This document shows, one piece after another, positions 19,272-28,116 of a stretch of 64,000 nt of DNA; position 1 is the stretch's first letter, and each line of letters begins with the position of its first letter. The stretch spans positions 186,001 through 250,000 of the forward strand of contig JAFEAP010000006.1 in NCBI GenBank assembly GCA_018266355.1. The letters run 5' to 3'. The notes beneath the pieces are model-generated. The model searched no databases. It saw only the letters and a program-made list of their open reading frames with translations, and was not told the DNA's origin. A program made the translations under genes and the position numbers. This stretch comes from Bdellovibrionales bacterium (lineage in GTDB: Bacteria > Bdellovibrionota > UBA1018).

Positions 19272-19991
19272 ATGCCGTTCACGAAATACAAACTCGGTCT
19301 CGCGGTCGCCGGCGCGGGACTCCTCGCGGCCTCCGGCTGCCAGTTCGGGAACCGAACGTCGACGACGCTCCTCGGATACGACACGATCTCGGGTTATTAC
19401 GCGAGTCTGCCGCAGACGATTTCTTTCCACGCGCAGATCGGGACCACGGCGCCCCGGAATCAGACCGGAAACGTGACCCAGATGCCGCTTCTGATGAAGA
19501 CGATCATGGCAAACCCGACGATGCTCTACTTCGACGATCCGGTGAACGGCTTCGGCTCGATCCGCTCGCACGCGAACACGGGGATCGGCGTGCCGACGAT
19601 CATCGACAACACGAAGAATAGTTACGGCGCCTCGACTTCCGGCAGCGCGGACGTCGGCGGTTGCGAATTCAAGGAAGAGATCATCAATTCCGGGAAGTAC
19701 GCCGACACGGCGACCACCTCCGTAGTCGCGGGGTACACTGTCCGAGGGAAACTCTCGCTCGACTACTCCGTCTCGCGCACCTTTACCGGCGAGGCCGTGG
19801 ACTGCACCACGCTCTTGACGAACATGAAGAAGTGCTACACCGACGGAGTCGGCTGCAGCTCCGACGATGCGAGCGTTTTCTACACGAACCGCGTGATCGA
19901 TACTTTCCAACCGATCCTCGACGCGGGCGTCGCGACCGACGCGGAGATCGTGAACGCGCGCGAACTCGGTTATCACGCGACGTACGAGTGA
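19272..19991 (+). CDS. Putative lipoprotein, unknown family
   Basis: A 239-aa secreted protein. N-terminus MPFTKYKLGLAVAGAGLLAASGC is a type II (lipoprotein) signal, with the lipidated Cys at about 23. The mature part is Ser/Thr/Asn-rich with a cluster of four Cys near 130-200 (GGCEFKEE, DCTTLL, KKCYTDGVGCSSDD). No known domain is recognised. The ATG at 19272 is preferred over an in-frame upstream start because the lipobox then sits at the right depth and AGGAG lies about 12 nt before. It stands alone between two unrelated genes. Confidence 0.7.
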   Translation: MPFTKYKLGLAVAGAGLLAASGCQFGNRTSTTLLGYDTISGYYASLPQTISFHAQIGTTAPRNQTGNVTQMPLLMKTIMANPTMLYFDDPVNGFGSIRSHANTGIGVPTIIDNTKNSYGASTSGSADVGGCEFKEEIINSGKYADTATTSVVAGYTVRGKLSLDYSVSRTFTGEAVDCTTLLTNMKKCYTDGVGCSSDDASVFYTNRVIDTFQPILDAGVATDAEIVNARELGYHATYE

Positions 19992-20034
19992 GCGGTCTAA
20001 AGGCCGCGCGAGCGGTCGCCTGCCGGGTCGGCGC

Positions 20035-20424
20035 TTATTTTTCCGACGCCGACTTCGAGTCCGTGCCGTAAACGGTCGAGGTCGCGAACTGGCCGCCCCC
20101 GCTGCCGTTCAACCAGACCATCTTCCGCATGCCGTCGCCGCTCCTCGCGTAGAACTGCACCTGGACGGAGCAGCTGCCGTAGGCCGGTAGGGTGGAGCAC
20201 ATCGAGAAGCATGAAAACGCCGAAAGGTCGCCGGAGCAGTTCACGTTGAAGAACGGGACCGGCTGAGCCGAGTTGTTCATGAACGTGATCGTGGTCATCG
20301 CCGAGCGGCCGGAAGAAACCGCGCCGAAGTCGTAGAACGAAGGCATCGCCGATACCATCGCCGAAGCGGCGACCGGGAACGCGGCGAGCGAAACGAGAAG
20401 CAGGGACCGGATGAGTTTGTTCAT
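20035..20424 (-). CDS. Small secreted protein, Ig-like (ASPM/Hydin-type) fold suspected
   Basis: A 129-aa secreted protein; signal peptide MNKLIRSLLLVSLAAFPVAASA is clear. The mature part has SFYDFGAVSSGRSAMTTITFMNN, which matches the strand pattern of the ASH/Hydin-like choice-of-anchor-D Ig domains (xDFGxVxxGxxxxxxxxxxN), and six Cys. The ATG at 20424 is chosen over the upstream in-frame start because it opens the signal peptide. No partner is evident. Function unknown; domain call is moderate. Confidence 0.65.
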   Translation of the reverse strand: MNKLIRSLLLVSLAAFPVAASAMVSAMPSFYDFGAVSSGRSAMTTITFMNNSAQPVPFFNVNCSGDLSAFSCFSMCSTLPAYGSCSVQVQFYARSGDGMRKMVWLNGSGGGQFATSTVYGTDSKSASEK

Positions 20425-20554
20425 AACCCTATCCTTCACCGATTTCGGGAGGGTGGCAAGCCGGACTTGACGCTGCGTTCCGAAATCATCCATTGAGACG
20501 AGGCGCCTCGGCTCGCTTCAAAACCGAAAACGCGGATGCTAAGCTGCGATCACC

Positions 20555-21154
20555 ATGCGCACCGTAAACCAACTCGTCCTCGCCTCCACGAACGACCACA
20601 AATTCCTCGAAATGAAGGCGCTCCTCGCGAAAGTTCCGGGCATCGAGCTCGTAAAGCCGACGGGCCTGCTTCGGAACGCCGACAAGATCGGCATCGTGGA
20701 AACCCATTCGACTTACCTCGAGAACGCCGCCGCGAAGGCGCGCCTCGTGAACCAAGGTTGTCACTACCCCGCTCTCGCCGACGATTCGGGCCTCGAAGTG
20801 ATGGCGCTCGAAGGCAAACCGGGTGTGCGATCGGCGCGCGATTGGAACGTCGAAAAGGTCCTCAGCGGAATCAAGGGCCAAACGAACCGCGAAGCGCGCT
20901 TCGTTTGCACCCTCGCGCTCGCGATCGAAGGCACGCTGCTCACGGCGACCGGAATCCTCGAAGGAACCCTGACCGAAACTCCCCGCGGAAAGAACGGTTT
21001 CGGTTACGATCCGATCTTCGTTCCGAAGGGCGAAACGCGGACGCTCGCCGAAATGACGGAGACCGAGAAGAACGCGATCTCGCATCGGGCGCGCGCGGTC
21101 GAAGCGCTGATGGCGGAGTGTTCCGTTCACGGGATCCAGTTCGTTAAGCCTTAG
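20555..21154 (+). CDS. rdgB: dITP/XTP pyrophosphatase
   Basis: Removes non-canonical purine triphosphates (dITP, XTP) from the nucleotide pool. The 199-aa protein has the N-terminal substrate loop LASTNDHKFLEM, catalytic DDSGLEVMALEGKPGVRSAR, the C-terminal GYDPIFVP and the terminal SHRARAVEAL motif of the Ham1/RdgB family. Length is normal. It stands alone on the plus strand; its stop is followed after 8 bp by a long inverted repeat that could double as its transcript end. Confidence 0.95.
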   Translation: MRTVNQLVLASTNDHKFLEMKALLAKVPGIELVKPTGLLRNADKIGIVETHSTYLENAAAKARLVNQGCHYPALADDSGLEVMALEGKPGVRSARDWNVEKVLSGIKGQTNREARFVCTLALAIEGTLLTATGILEGTLTETPRGKNGFGYDPIFVPKGETRTLAEMTETEKNAISHRARAVEALMAECSVHGIQFVKP

Positions 21155-21162
21155 TTCGTGGT

Positions 21163-21286
21163 GTTCCCGGCTCCCTAAATCTGCCCACGGAAAATCGGGC
21201 CTTCCTGGCCCACCCCTGCCCGGCTCGTCGCATCCTGCGACTCGCACGGGTATGATTTTTCGTGGGCCGATTTAGGGAGCCGGAAC
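21163..21286. repeat. 124-bp inverted-repeat element
   Basis: Arms 21163-21196 and 21254-21286 are inverted copies (about 34 bp, one gap and two mismatches), both carrying the core CGGCTCCCTAAATC or its complement. The loop holds a GGGCC-TTCCT-GGCCC hairpin and, at 21227-21241, GTCGCA-TCC-TGCGAC. The whole would fold as a branched cruciform. Candidates are a small MITE/REP-type element or a structured RNA at the rdgB 3' end. Confidence 0.6.
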
Positions 21287-21602
21287 CTCGCGACCTAAGC
21301 AGCCGCGTCCGAAACACCGAGAAACGCATCACCTCACGATTCAGGGTCAACGACGCTCGGGGGCGTTTTGGTGAGGCGACGTTCGACCGCCCTCGTCTCG
21401 ATCCCTTAACCCGGTCCGAAGGTTCTCCGTCTGAGGTTCGAAGGGTCTTCGCCGAACATGGCGGTTTTTCCGCGGGGCTATTGAAAAGGAACGATCGATG
21501 AGTACCCGAGCAAATCGCAGGATGCGATTTGCCGGGTCGGGAAGGCCATGGAAGGCCCGAATCGATGCGCCTCTTTGAAACCGCCTCGAAAAAAATCCGA
21601 AC
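21287..21602. other. Non-coding stretch with further hairpins
   Basis: No credible gene lies in this part of the rdgB-to-YdcF gap; the plus-strand open frame at 21262-21501 has coding-unlike composition. A nested stem can be drawn at 21328-21372 (CCTCAC ... GTGAGG, enclosing ACGC-TCGGGG-GCGT). A much stronger hairpin is at 21504-21537. The YdcF-like gene reads into the region from the right, so some of these may be its 3' structures. Confidence 0.4.
21504..21537. repeat. Long hairpin sharing a core with the upstream element
   Basis: The stem pairs ACCCGAGCAAATCGCA with TGCGATTTGCCGGGT around a GGA loop: 15 bp with one bulged A. The core TCGCA-GGA-TGCGA is the complement of the TCGCA-TCC-TGCGA hairpin at 21227-21241, so the two are copies of one palindromic unit. 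No T-run follows on either strand, so it does not look like a simple terminator. Confidence 0.55.
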
Positions 21603-22274
21603 TTAGGCCGGAGCCCCTTCCGGCCGCCAAAACGTCGTGTAATAGAGCCACTTCAGATACTCGTACATCGTCACGCGAATCCCGTTCAGGCTGTCGCGCC
21701 ATTCCTCGGAAGAAAACGCTTCCTGATAGATCGTCAGCGAATCGACTTCGAGCTTCAATCCGGCTTCGTCGAGTACTTTCCCGAAGATGTAGCGCGACCG
21801 GCGCATGTGGTACGGAGACGTCATCAGGATGATCCGCTTCCAACCGCGCAGTCGCGCGTTCTTCACCACCCAGAGCGCGTTTTCCTCGGTGTTCCGGCTC
21901 TCCGTCTCGAGCACGACGTTCGAAGGCTTCATCGCCTTCAGGATTCCGGGCCGGATCGAGTGGGCGAAACTCGCCCAATTCGAGTTCGGGCCCATACCCG
22001 AGATATAGAGGAAGGGCGCGGCCTCGATTTGGCCCGCCTCTTCGCGCTCGAAATACCGGAACCAAAAATCTCCGGCCGCGGCGATGCGACCGCGCCCCCC
22101 CGCGAGCACGACGATCGCGTCCGAAGGCGGCAGGTACGCGCCGTCGAGCGTGTCCGTGTAGTCGTAAATCGTCCCGGCCTTGAAAAACGTGAACAGCAAG
22201 ACGCCGGTGAGCATCCCCAGGGCGAAGAACGAAAGAGAAGTCAGGACTTGGAATCCGCTCCCGCGTTTAGCCAA
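21603..22274 (-). CDS. YdcF/SanA-family (DUF218) membrane-anchored protein
   Basis: A 223-aa protein with one N-terminal membrane anchor (about 10-31) and a DUF218 domain. Family blocks: DAIVVLAGGRGRIAAAG (residues 52-68), FLYISGMG, LETESRNTEENALW, and RIILMTSPYHMRRSRYIF. Related proteins (SanA, ElyC) influence envelope integrity, and the fold binds nucleotide-like ligands. Its start overlaps the ridA stop by 8 bp, so the two are co-translated. The exact function is unknown. Confidence 0.85.
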   Translation of the reverse strand: MAKRGSGFQVLTSLSFFALGMLTGVLLFTFFKAGTIYDYTDTLDGAYLPPSDAIVVLAGGRGRIAAAGDFWFRYFEREEAGQIEAAPFLYISGMGPNSNWASFAHSIRPGILKAMKPSNVVLETESRNTEENALWVVKNARLRGWKRIILMTSPYHMRRSRYIFGKVLDEAGLKLEVDSLTIYQEAFSSEEWRDSLNGIRVTMYEYLKWLYYTTFWRPEGAPA

Positions 22275-22653
22275 GGACGGCCGTGACCTCGATCTCTACG
22301 GAGACGTCTTTCGGCAGACGGGCGACTTCGACGGTCGAACGCGCCGGCGTGACGCCGGAGAAGTACGAGCCATAAATTTCGTTCACCATCGGAAAGTCGT
22401 TCATCGACTTCAGGAAAATCGTCGTCTTCGCGATGTGGTCGAACGAGGCGCCGGCCGTCTTCAGGATCGCGGCGATGTTATCCATCACGCGGCGAGTTTG
22501 AATCTTCACGTCGCCCTGGCCGACCATCTGACCGGTGGCCGGATCGAACGGGATCTGGCCCGAACAGAAGAGCAGGTTACCCGCGCGGATCGCTTGGGAG
22601 TACGGACCGATCGGGGCCGGGGCGTCTTTCGTGAGGATGGCTTCTTTCTTCAT
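22267..22653 (-). CDS. ridA: RidA-family enamine/imine deaminase
   Basis: Hydrolyses reactive enamine/imine intermediates such as 2-aminoacrylate. The 128-aa protein is full length: DAPAPIGPYSQAIRAGNLLFCSGQIP, with the catalytic Arg in TPARSTVEVARLP and the terminal VEIEVTAV. The ATG at 22653 is followed by a typical N-terminus. It lies upstream of, and overlapping, the YdcF-like gene. No threonine or serine dehydratase is nearby. Confidence 0.95.
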   Translation of the reverse strand: MKKEAILTKDAPAPIGPYSQAIRAGNLLFCSGQIPFDPATGQMVGQGDVKIQTRRVMDNIAAILKTAGASFDHIAKTTIFLKSMNDFPMVNEIYGSYFSGVTPARSTVEVARLPKDVSVEIEVTAVLG

Positions 22654-22716
22654 GCGAAATATCCTTTCAATAGGGGTTCGATTTCGTCCAGCGCGTTCGC
22701 GTCTCCGTGCCGAGCG

Positions 22717-25032
22717 CTAGGCACGGACGGTGGGCGCTTCGCCGGCGCCGAGGAGGCCGGCGGCGCGCATTTGGACTTCCATCGCCGCGATGGCGGCCAT
22801 GTTGACGACGTCGTTCACGTCGGAGTTTTGTTGCAGGACGAACACGGGTTTGCGCATCCCGATCAGGATCGGGCCGATCGCTTCCGCGGAAGTGAGGCGC
22901 GCGAGCATCTTATAGGCGATGTTCGAGCTCTCGAGGTTCGGGAAGATGAGGATGTTCGCGTCGCCGGCTACGGTATTGAACGGGAAGCTTTCCTTCGAAA
23001 GCTCCGGCACGAGCGCCGTGTCGGCCTGCATTTCGCCGTCGACCGCGACGTCCGGCGCGCGCGCTCGGACGATTTCCGTCGCACGGCTCATCTTCGTCGC
23101 GCGGCCGTCCTTGTGCGATCCGAAGTTCGAGAACGAAAGCATCGCGACTTTCGGTTCCTGGACCATGAACCGGCGAGCGAGGCGGGAGGTCTCGATCGCG
23201 ATGTCCGCGATTTCCTCGGCGGTCGGATCGATGTTCACCGTCGTGTCGGCGAGCCAGAGCACGCGTTTCTTGAAGATGAACATGTAGATCCCGGCGAGCC
23301 TTTGGCCGGGCTTCGCGCCGACCGTCTGCATCGCGGGTTTCAGCGTGTTCGGGTAGGACTGGGTCATCCCGTTCAAGATCGAATCCGCGTGACCTTCCTC
23401 GACCATCATCGTGCCGAAGTAGTTCACCTGACGCATCATCTGACGGGCCATGTGCGGAGTGACGCCCTTTCGAGCGCGCTTCTCGAAGAACTTCTTCGCG
23501 AACTCGTCGCGAAGCGGGGAAGAAGAAGGACGAATGATCGGGACGTTCTTCAGGTTTTCTTCCAGGCCCTGCTCTCGAATTCGCGTGCGCACGACCTCTT
23601 CGTCTCCGAGAAGGATCGGCGAACAGATCCCCTCTTCGATCATCATGGCCGCGGCTTTCTGGATCTTCAGGTTCTCGCCTTCCGGAAGCACGATCCGCGG
23701 AAGTTTCTTGTCCTTGTCTCCGCCCGCTTGGACTTTGCGTTTGATCCCGCGCATGACGGTGTAGATCGTTCCGAGGTGCTCCTCGAGCTTCTCGCGGTAC
23801 TTCGGCATGTCGAGTTTGATCCGCGCGACGCCCGAATCCATCGCGGCCTGCGCGACGGCCGGCGCGACCCAAAGGAGCACGCGGCGATCGAACGGTTTCG
23901 GAATGAGGTATTCCTTTCCGAAGCGGAACTTCGCGCCGGAGTACGCGCGCGAGACGCTTTCGGGCACGTCCTGCTTCGCGAGTTTCGCGAGCGCGCGCAC
24001 GGCGGCCATCTTCATCTCCTCGTTGATCGCGGTCGAGCGCGTGTCGAGCGCGCCGCGGAAGATGAACGGGAAGCCGAGGACGTTGTTCACCTGGTTCGGA
24101 TAGTCCGAGCGACCCGTCGCGATGACCGCGTCGGAGCGGACCTTCAGGATTTCTTCGGGCAGGATTTCCGGGTCCGGGTTCGCCATCGCGAAAACGATCG
24201 GGTCCTTCGCCATCGACTTCACCATCGCGGCCGTCACGGTGTTCGCGACCGAAACGCCGACGAACGCGTCGGCGCCGTCCATCGCTTCGGCGAGCGTGCG
24301 CTTCTTCGTTTCGACGGCGTAGCGCTCCTTATAAGGATTCATCCCCTCTTTCCGGCCCTTGTAGATGACGCCCTTCGAGTCGGTCATGAGGATGTTCTCG
24401 ATCCGCACGCCGAGGTTCAGATAGAGGTTCGCGCAAGCAATCGCGGCGGCGCCGCCGCCGCAGAAGACGACCTTCACGTTCTCGATCTTTTTCCCGACGA
24501 GCTCGAGCGCGTTCAGGAACGCGGCCCCCGAGATCACGGCGGTGCCGTGTTGGTCGTCGTGGAAGACCGGGATCTTCAGTTTCTTCTTAAGCTCTTCCTC
24601 GATGTAGAAGCACTCGGGCGCCTTGATGTCCTCGAGGTTGATTCCGCCGAAAGTCGGTTCGAGCATCTCGCAGGCGCGGACGACGTCCTTCGGATCTTTT
24701 GCGTCCAGCTCGATGTCGAACACGTCGATGTCGGCAAACTTCTTGAAGAGGATGCCCTTGCCTTCCATGACCGGCTTCGCGGCGTGGGGTCCGATGTCGC
24801 CGAGTCCGAGAACCGCCGTGCCGTTCGAGACGACGGCGACGAGGTTCCCTTTCGCGGTGTACTCGTAAACCTGGTCGTCCTTCTCGGCGATCATCCGGCA
24901 GGGTTCGGCGACGCCGGGCGAGTACGCGAGGCTGAGGTCGTGTTGGGTGGCGACGGATTTCGAGGGGACGACTTCGATTTTCCCCTTACGCCCGCGCGCG
25001 TGGTATTCGAGCGAATCGGTATAGAGCGACAT
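22717..25032 (-). CDS. maeB: NADP-malic enzyme fused to phosphotransacetylase domain
   Basis: Oxidative decarboxylation of malate to pyruvate with NADPH production, feeding biosynthesis. The 771-aa protein has a malic enzyme part (1 to about 430): [31 protein letters not shown], the catalytic Lys in [12 protein letters not shown], and [13 protein letters not shown] for NADP. The C-terminal third (430-770) is a phosphate acetyltransferase-like domain ([32 protein letters not shown]), usually regulatory (acetyl-CoA sensing) rather than catalytic in MaeB. The ATG at 25032 gives the normal N-terminus [20 protein letters not shown]. Confidence 0.94.
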   Translation of the reverse strand: MSLYTDSLEYHARGRKGKIEVVPSKSVATQHDLSLAYSPGVAEPCRMIAEKDDQVYEYTAKGNLVAVVSNGTAVLGLGDIGPHAAKPVMEGKGILFKKFADIDVFDIELDAKDPKDVVRACEMLEPTFGGINLEDIKAPECFYIEEELKKKLKIPVFHDDQHGTAVISGAAFLNALELVGKKIENVKVVFCGGGAAAIACANLYLNLGVRIENILMTDSKGVIYKGRKEGMNPYKERYAVETKKRTLAEAMDGADAFVGVSVANTVTAAMVKSMAKDPIVFAMANPDPEILPEEILKVRSDAVIATGRSDYPNQVNNVLGFPFIFRGALDTRSTAINEEMKMAAVRALAKLAKQDVPESVSRAYSGAKFRFGKEYLIPKPFDRRVLLWVAPAVAQAAMDSGVARIKLDMPKYREKLEEHLGTIYTVMRGIKRKVQAGGDKDKKLPRIVLPEGENLKIQKAAAMMIEEGICSPILLGDEEVVRTRIREQGLEENLKNVPIIRPSSSPLRDEFAKKFFEKRARKGVTPHMARQMMRQVNYFGTMMVEEGHADSILNGMTQSYPNTLKPAMQTVGAKPGQRLAGIYMFIFKKRVLWLADTTVNIDPTAEEIADIAIETSRLARRFMVQEPKVAMLSFSNFGSHKDGRATKMSRATEIVRARAPDVAVDGEMQADTALVPELSKESFPFNTVAGDANILIFPNLESSNIAYKMLARLTSAEAIGPILIGMRKPVFVLQQNSDVNDVVNMAAIAAMEVQMRAAGLLGAGEAPTVRA

Positions 25033-25141
25033 CCCCCGAAAATCGCACACGACGCCGCGCGGCTAACACTAAAAACACTCAGAATTTTGAGGAGATCGAC
25101 GGTTGCCCTCCCCATTTTGTTCATGGCAAACTAAAGGTAGA

Positions 25142-26506
25142 ATGCAACGCGGAAAGCCGACGGGAAGTCGGCGGAACCTCCGGGGAATCCGAGACTTGGA
25201 AGTCGAGGCCTCGGCGGTCTGGAACAAACGGAGTTGGCCCCTTCTCCTCGTCGCCGGCCTTTCCGCCGCCGCCCTGCCCCGGCCCGCCGCCGCGACTTCG
25301 ATCTTTCGCTTCGAGAACCGCCGCGAGAACGCCCATTCGTGGCGCCTCGTTCCCGAGATCTACAGCCTGAGCACGACGGAAAACTACGACGCCACCGGCG
25401 CGAAGGCCGCCGTTCCGAGCCTCGAGTCCTACAAGAAATCCCAGCTCGACCTCACGCTCATCTACGGGATCACCCAGAAATTCTCCGTTTTCGGCCGCCT
25501 CAGCATGGCGTCCGTCTCCTTCACGACGAGTTCGCTCCAAGGCAGCGGCTCGGGGCTTTCCGAACAAGGCCTCGGCGCGAATCTGCGCGTTTGGGAGTCC
25601 GGTGGTCCGGGTCAGCGTCCGAAATCGATCGACCTCCAAGGCACGGTCGACATCCCCCTCTACGATAACGTTTCTTCGCGCGCCTCCTCGCCTCGCCAAC
25701 CTTTGCGCGGTGACGGCACGCTCGACTTGACGGCCGCGGGCTTCGGGACCTTTCCGCTCAGCCAGGGACCCGGCCAGCGGATGTACCTCATCGCCGGACT
25801 CGGCCTCACGCTTCGCGGAAACGGCTACTCGAAGGCGATCCCGTACCAACTCCAGCTCGTCGGCCTTCCCGAACGCGAAGGTTTGCTCTACCGAATCGGT
25901 TTCCACGGCTTCAAGTCCATGTCGAGCGATCCGAACGGCGTGACCGCGCTCTCGCCGCAGTCGGAAGCCTCGCCCGGAACCGTCGATTCCCAGGATGCCG
26001 GCCGAAGCCTCATCGTCGACGCGTTGAACTCGTCCTACATGCACCTGCGGGCGACCCTCGGTTATCAGTGGAACCCGACCGGGGACCAGGCCTTCCTCAC
26101 CTATCTCCTTCCGATGTCGGGCACCTCGACCGCCGTGATCAACGGATTCATCCTGGGCGCCCAGTTCCGCTTCGGCGGCGGAGGCTCGTCGAGTTCGTCC
26201 GCTCCGCGAGGAACGACCAAATCCACCGGCCGGCTTTCCTACGATATGGAAGGCCGCGTGAAGCAAGCGAACGACAAACTGAATTTGATCAAGATCGATA
26301 AAGGCGCGAACGACGGCATCGAAAAAGGCCAGGTCTTCGACGTCTACCGCACCGGCCCCGACGGGCTCGCGAAAGACCTCGTCGCCCGCGGCGTAGTCAC
26401 CGGCGTCGGCGCCACCGAGTGCATCGTAAACCTTCGTCAGTATAAGAAAGAAGTCTGGGTTCAGACGGGCTTCATCGCCCGCCGGATCGCCCCGAAAAAG
26501 CCTTAG
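25142..26506 (+). CDS. Outer-membrane beta-barrel protein with FlgT-like C-terminal domain
   Basis: A 454-aa protein. Residues 25-50 form a signal peptide (WPLLLVAGLSAAALPRPAAA). The middle, about 55-350, has alternating strands ending in FILGAQFRFG, typical of an outer-membrane barrel. A Ser-rich hinge (SSSSSAPRG) leads to a C-terminal domain of about 85 residues: LIKIDKGANDGIEKGQVFDVYR then ARGVVTGVGATECIVNL, like the FlgT/CsgG-type C-terminal beta domain. The ATG at 25142 follows an AAAGG box. Alternative TTG starts further in would also keep the signal peptide. Role unknown. Confidence 0.6.
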   Translation: MQRGKPTGSRRNLRGIRDLEVEASAVWNKRSWPLLLVAGLSAAALPRPAAATSIFRFENRRENAHSWRLVPEIYSLSTTENYDATGAKAAVPSLESYKKSQLDLTLIYGITQKFSVFGRLSMASVSFTTSSLQGSGSGLSEQGLGANLRVWESGGPGQRPKSIDLQGTVDIPLYDNVSSRASSPRQPLRGDGTLDLTAAGFGTFPLSQGPGQRMYLIAGLGLTLRGNGYSKAIPYQLQLVGLPEREGLLYRIGFHGFKSMSSDPNGVTALSPQSEASPGTVDSQDAGRSLIVDALNSSYMHLRATLGYQWNPTGDQAFLTYLLPMSGTSTAVINGFILGAQFRFGGGGSSSSSAPRGTTKSTGRLSYDMEGRVKQANDKLNLIKIDKGANDGIEKGQVFDVYRTGPDGLAKDLVARGVVTGVGATECIVNLRQYKKEVWVQTGFIARRIAPKKP

Positions 26507-26537
26507 AGTTCGGGAAGATCCAAGGCCCGTAAAAGTC

Positions 26538-26546
26538 TGGTATAAT
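26538..26546 (+). promoter_or_regulatory. Extended -10 promoter for the 26579 gene
   Basis: TGGTATAAT is a consensus extended -10 (TGn then TATAAT at 26541-26546). No clear -35 box precedes it, as is usual for extended -10 promoters. It lies 33 bp before the ATG at 26579, in a 72-bp gap. Confidence 0.55.
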
Positions 26547-26578
26547 AGAGAGTCGCTAGTCCAAAAGGGGTTCCGCCA

Positions 26579-27307
26579 ATGAAACGTCTCGCTGTCCTTT
26601 TCCTCGGTGCGCTCGCGTTCGTCCCGAACGCTTTCGCCACGAAGTTCGCGAACCAATTCACCGAGTTCGAACTTCCGCCGGGCTGGACTTGTAACCTCGA
26701 AGTCGCCGAGTGGGTTTGCCAAAGCACCGATCCGGTGAAGAAGAAGGAAGCGATCATCGTCCTCGCCGCGAAACTCAAAGGCGACCAGGACTCCCTCGAC
26801 CAGTACCTCACCTACCTGAAGGCCGCGAAAACCTTCACGAGCGTGACGGGCAAGGCGATGAAGTCGGAGCCGAAATACGCAAAGACGGTGAACGTGAACG
26901 GCCACCCGTGGGTCGACGCTCTTCACCTCGAGTCCGAGATTCCGGGCTTTTTCACGCGCTATTTCGCGACGGTGAAGGACGATATCGGCGTCCTCGTCAC
27001 CTACTCGGTCGCGAAGTCGAAATACCAGGACTACCTGAAAGAGTTCGAGAACATGACGAACACCCTGAAGGTGTTCCGCAAGGCCGGCGGCATCAACGTT
27101 CAAGCCAAGTCGGCCGACCTGTTGAAGCCGGAAATTCCGTCGACGATCACCGATAACGGCGTCTTCGCGGGCACCCAGGTGAACCCGGCGGGCGGCGGCG
27201 ATACCCCTGCCCCGCGCCCGAAAGCCCAGTCGAACGACCTCATGCTCTACGGCCTGATCGGCGCGGGTGCGGTCGCTTTCTTCATCATCAAGAAAAAGAA
27301 ACGCTAA
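26579..27307 (+). CDS. Secreted protein with C-terminal membrane anchor, unknown family
   Basis: A 242-aa protein with a signal peptide (MKRLAVLFLGALAFVPNAFA, cleaved near 20), a compact globular domain to about 165, a Pro/Asn/Gly-rich linker, and a C-terminal membrane segment (LMLYGLIGAGAVAFFIIKKKKR) with a Lys tail. The topology puts the domain in the periplasm and the Lys tail in the cytoplasm. The N-terminal part (FELPPGWTCNLEVAEWVCQS) contains a Cys pair. AGGGG is placed well before the ATG. No function can be given. Confidence 0.75.
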   Translation: MKRLAVLFLGALAFVPNAFATKFANQFTEFELPPGWTCNLEVAEWVCQSTDPVKKKEAIIVLAAKLKGDQDSLDQYLTYLKAAKTFTSVTGKAMKSEPKYAKTVNVNGHPWVDALHLESEIPGFFTRYFATVKDDIGVLVTYSVAKSKYQDYLKEFENMTNTLKVFRKAGGINVQAKSADLLKPEIPSTITDNGVFAGTQVNPAGGGDTPAPRPKAQSNDLMLYGLIGAGAVAFFIIKKKKR

Positions 27308-27379
27308 GGCGCTCGTATTTCTCCTTAAAACGCATTCATGGAGAGGTAATTCCCGCCGAGAGGTGATAAGGAGCGAACG

Positions 27380-28111
27380 ATGGCCCGTTCGCCGATCCTT
27401 CCCTTGGCCCTCCTTCTCCCGGCCTGTGCCGGAAGCCCGCCCGCGCCCGCGACGAAGCCGGTACCGCCCGTCGACTGCGCGACCTACTCCGAGGGTTTCG
27501 GATCGTTCCCGGATAAATACGCCTCTCACGGCTACCCCGAAGGACCGAGCGCCCGCGAGCTCTTCGCCTACCTGAAGGCGCGCCCCCGTCCGACGGCCGC
27601 GGACCGGGCGAAGCTCGACGAGGAGCGCGCGCGCCTCGCCTCGCCTCCGGAAAAGCTCGAGGACCAGATCGCTTACTTCACCGAGCTAGGAGAGCTCTCG
27701 CGCGAATGCGCGCTCGATAAGATCAGCGGCGGATTCGAAACGCTCGCGACCTACGCCGACGCGTTCCGATTCTCGCCGGCCGAAAAGGCGGACCTCCGGA
27801 ACGAAATCCTCCGCTACGTGCGCGACGACGACCGGGATCACGTGTCGCTCGTCTCCGTCCTCGGGCGCGCCGTGCTCGCCGATACGGCGGCTCGAGCGGG
27901 GATCCTCCGGACGACTCCCGAAACCGAAGCGAAGCTCTCGGAGCTCGCGAGGGAGGGCCTGCTCAAGACGAAGGGCATCGGACTTCGGAATTTCTCGCGG
28001 ACGCCGAAACCCGGTCACGAAATGGCCGGATTTTTCAGCGCGGCCCGCGAATCCGAGCGCCTGGCGGAAGAATATCGCTCGCGGTTGGACGCGCTTCTTC
28101 CGTCCCGGTAG
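27380..28111 (+). CDS. Putative lipoprotein
   Basis: A 243-aa protein with a short lipoprotein signal (MARSPILPLALLLPAC, lipid Cys at 16). The mature part is Pro/Ala-rich at first, then helical and rich in Arg, Glu and Leu, with no recognised domain. Two Cys (DCATYSEG and SRECALDK) follow the lipid Cys. It ends 5 bp before the stop of the convergent M16 peptidase. Helical, lipid-anchored outer-membrane or periplasmic role is inferred. Confidence 0.7.
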   Translation: MARSPILPLALLLPACAGSPPAPATKPVPPVDCATYSEGFGSFPDKYASHGYPEGPSARELFAYLKARPRPTAADRAKLDEERARLASPPEKLEDQIAYFTELGELSRECALDKISGGFETLATYADAFRFSPAEKADLRNEILRYVRDDDRDHVSLVSVLGRAVLADTAARAGILRTTPETEAKLSELAREGLLKTKGIGLRNFSRTPKPGHEMAGFFSAARESERLAEEYRSRLDALLPSR

Positions 28112-28116
28112 CCCGA

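Noticed and set aside
21262..21501. 79-codon frame in the rdgB-YdcF gap
   Set aside because: Starts inside the inverted-repeat arm, is Arg-rich without any domain, and has no ribosome site.
22180..25134. A 984-codon plus-strand open frame over maeB and its neighbours
   Set aside because: It is the complement of ridA and maeB, whose proteins match known families along their length. Its product is rich in Arg, Asp, His and Val, as expected of a GC-rich antisense frame.
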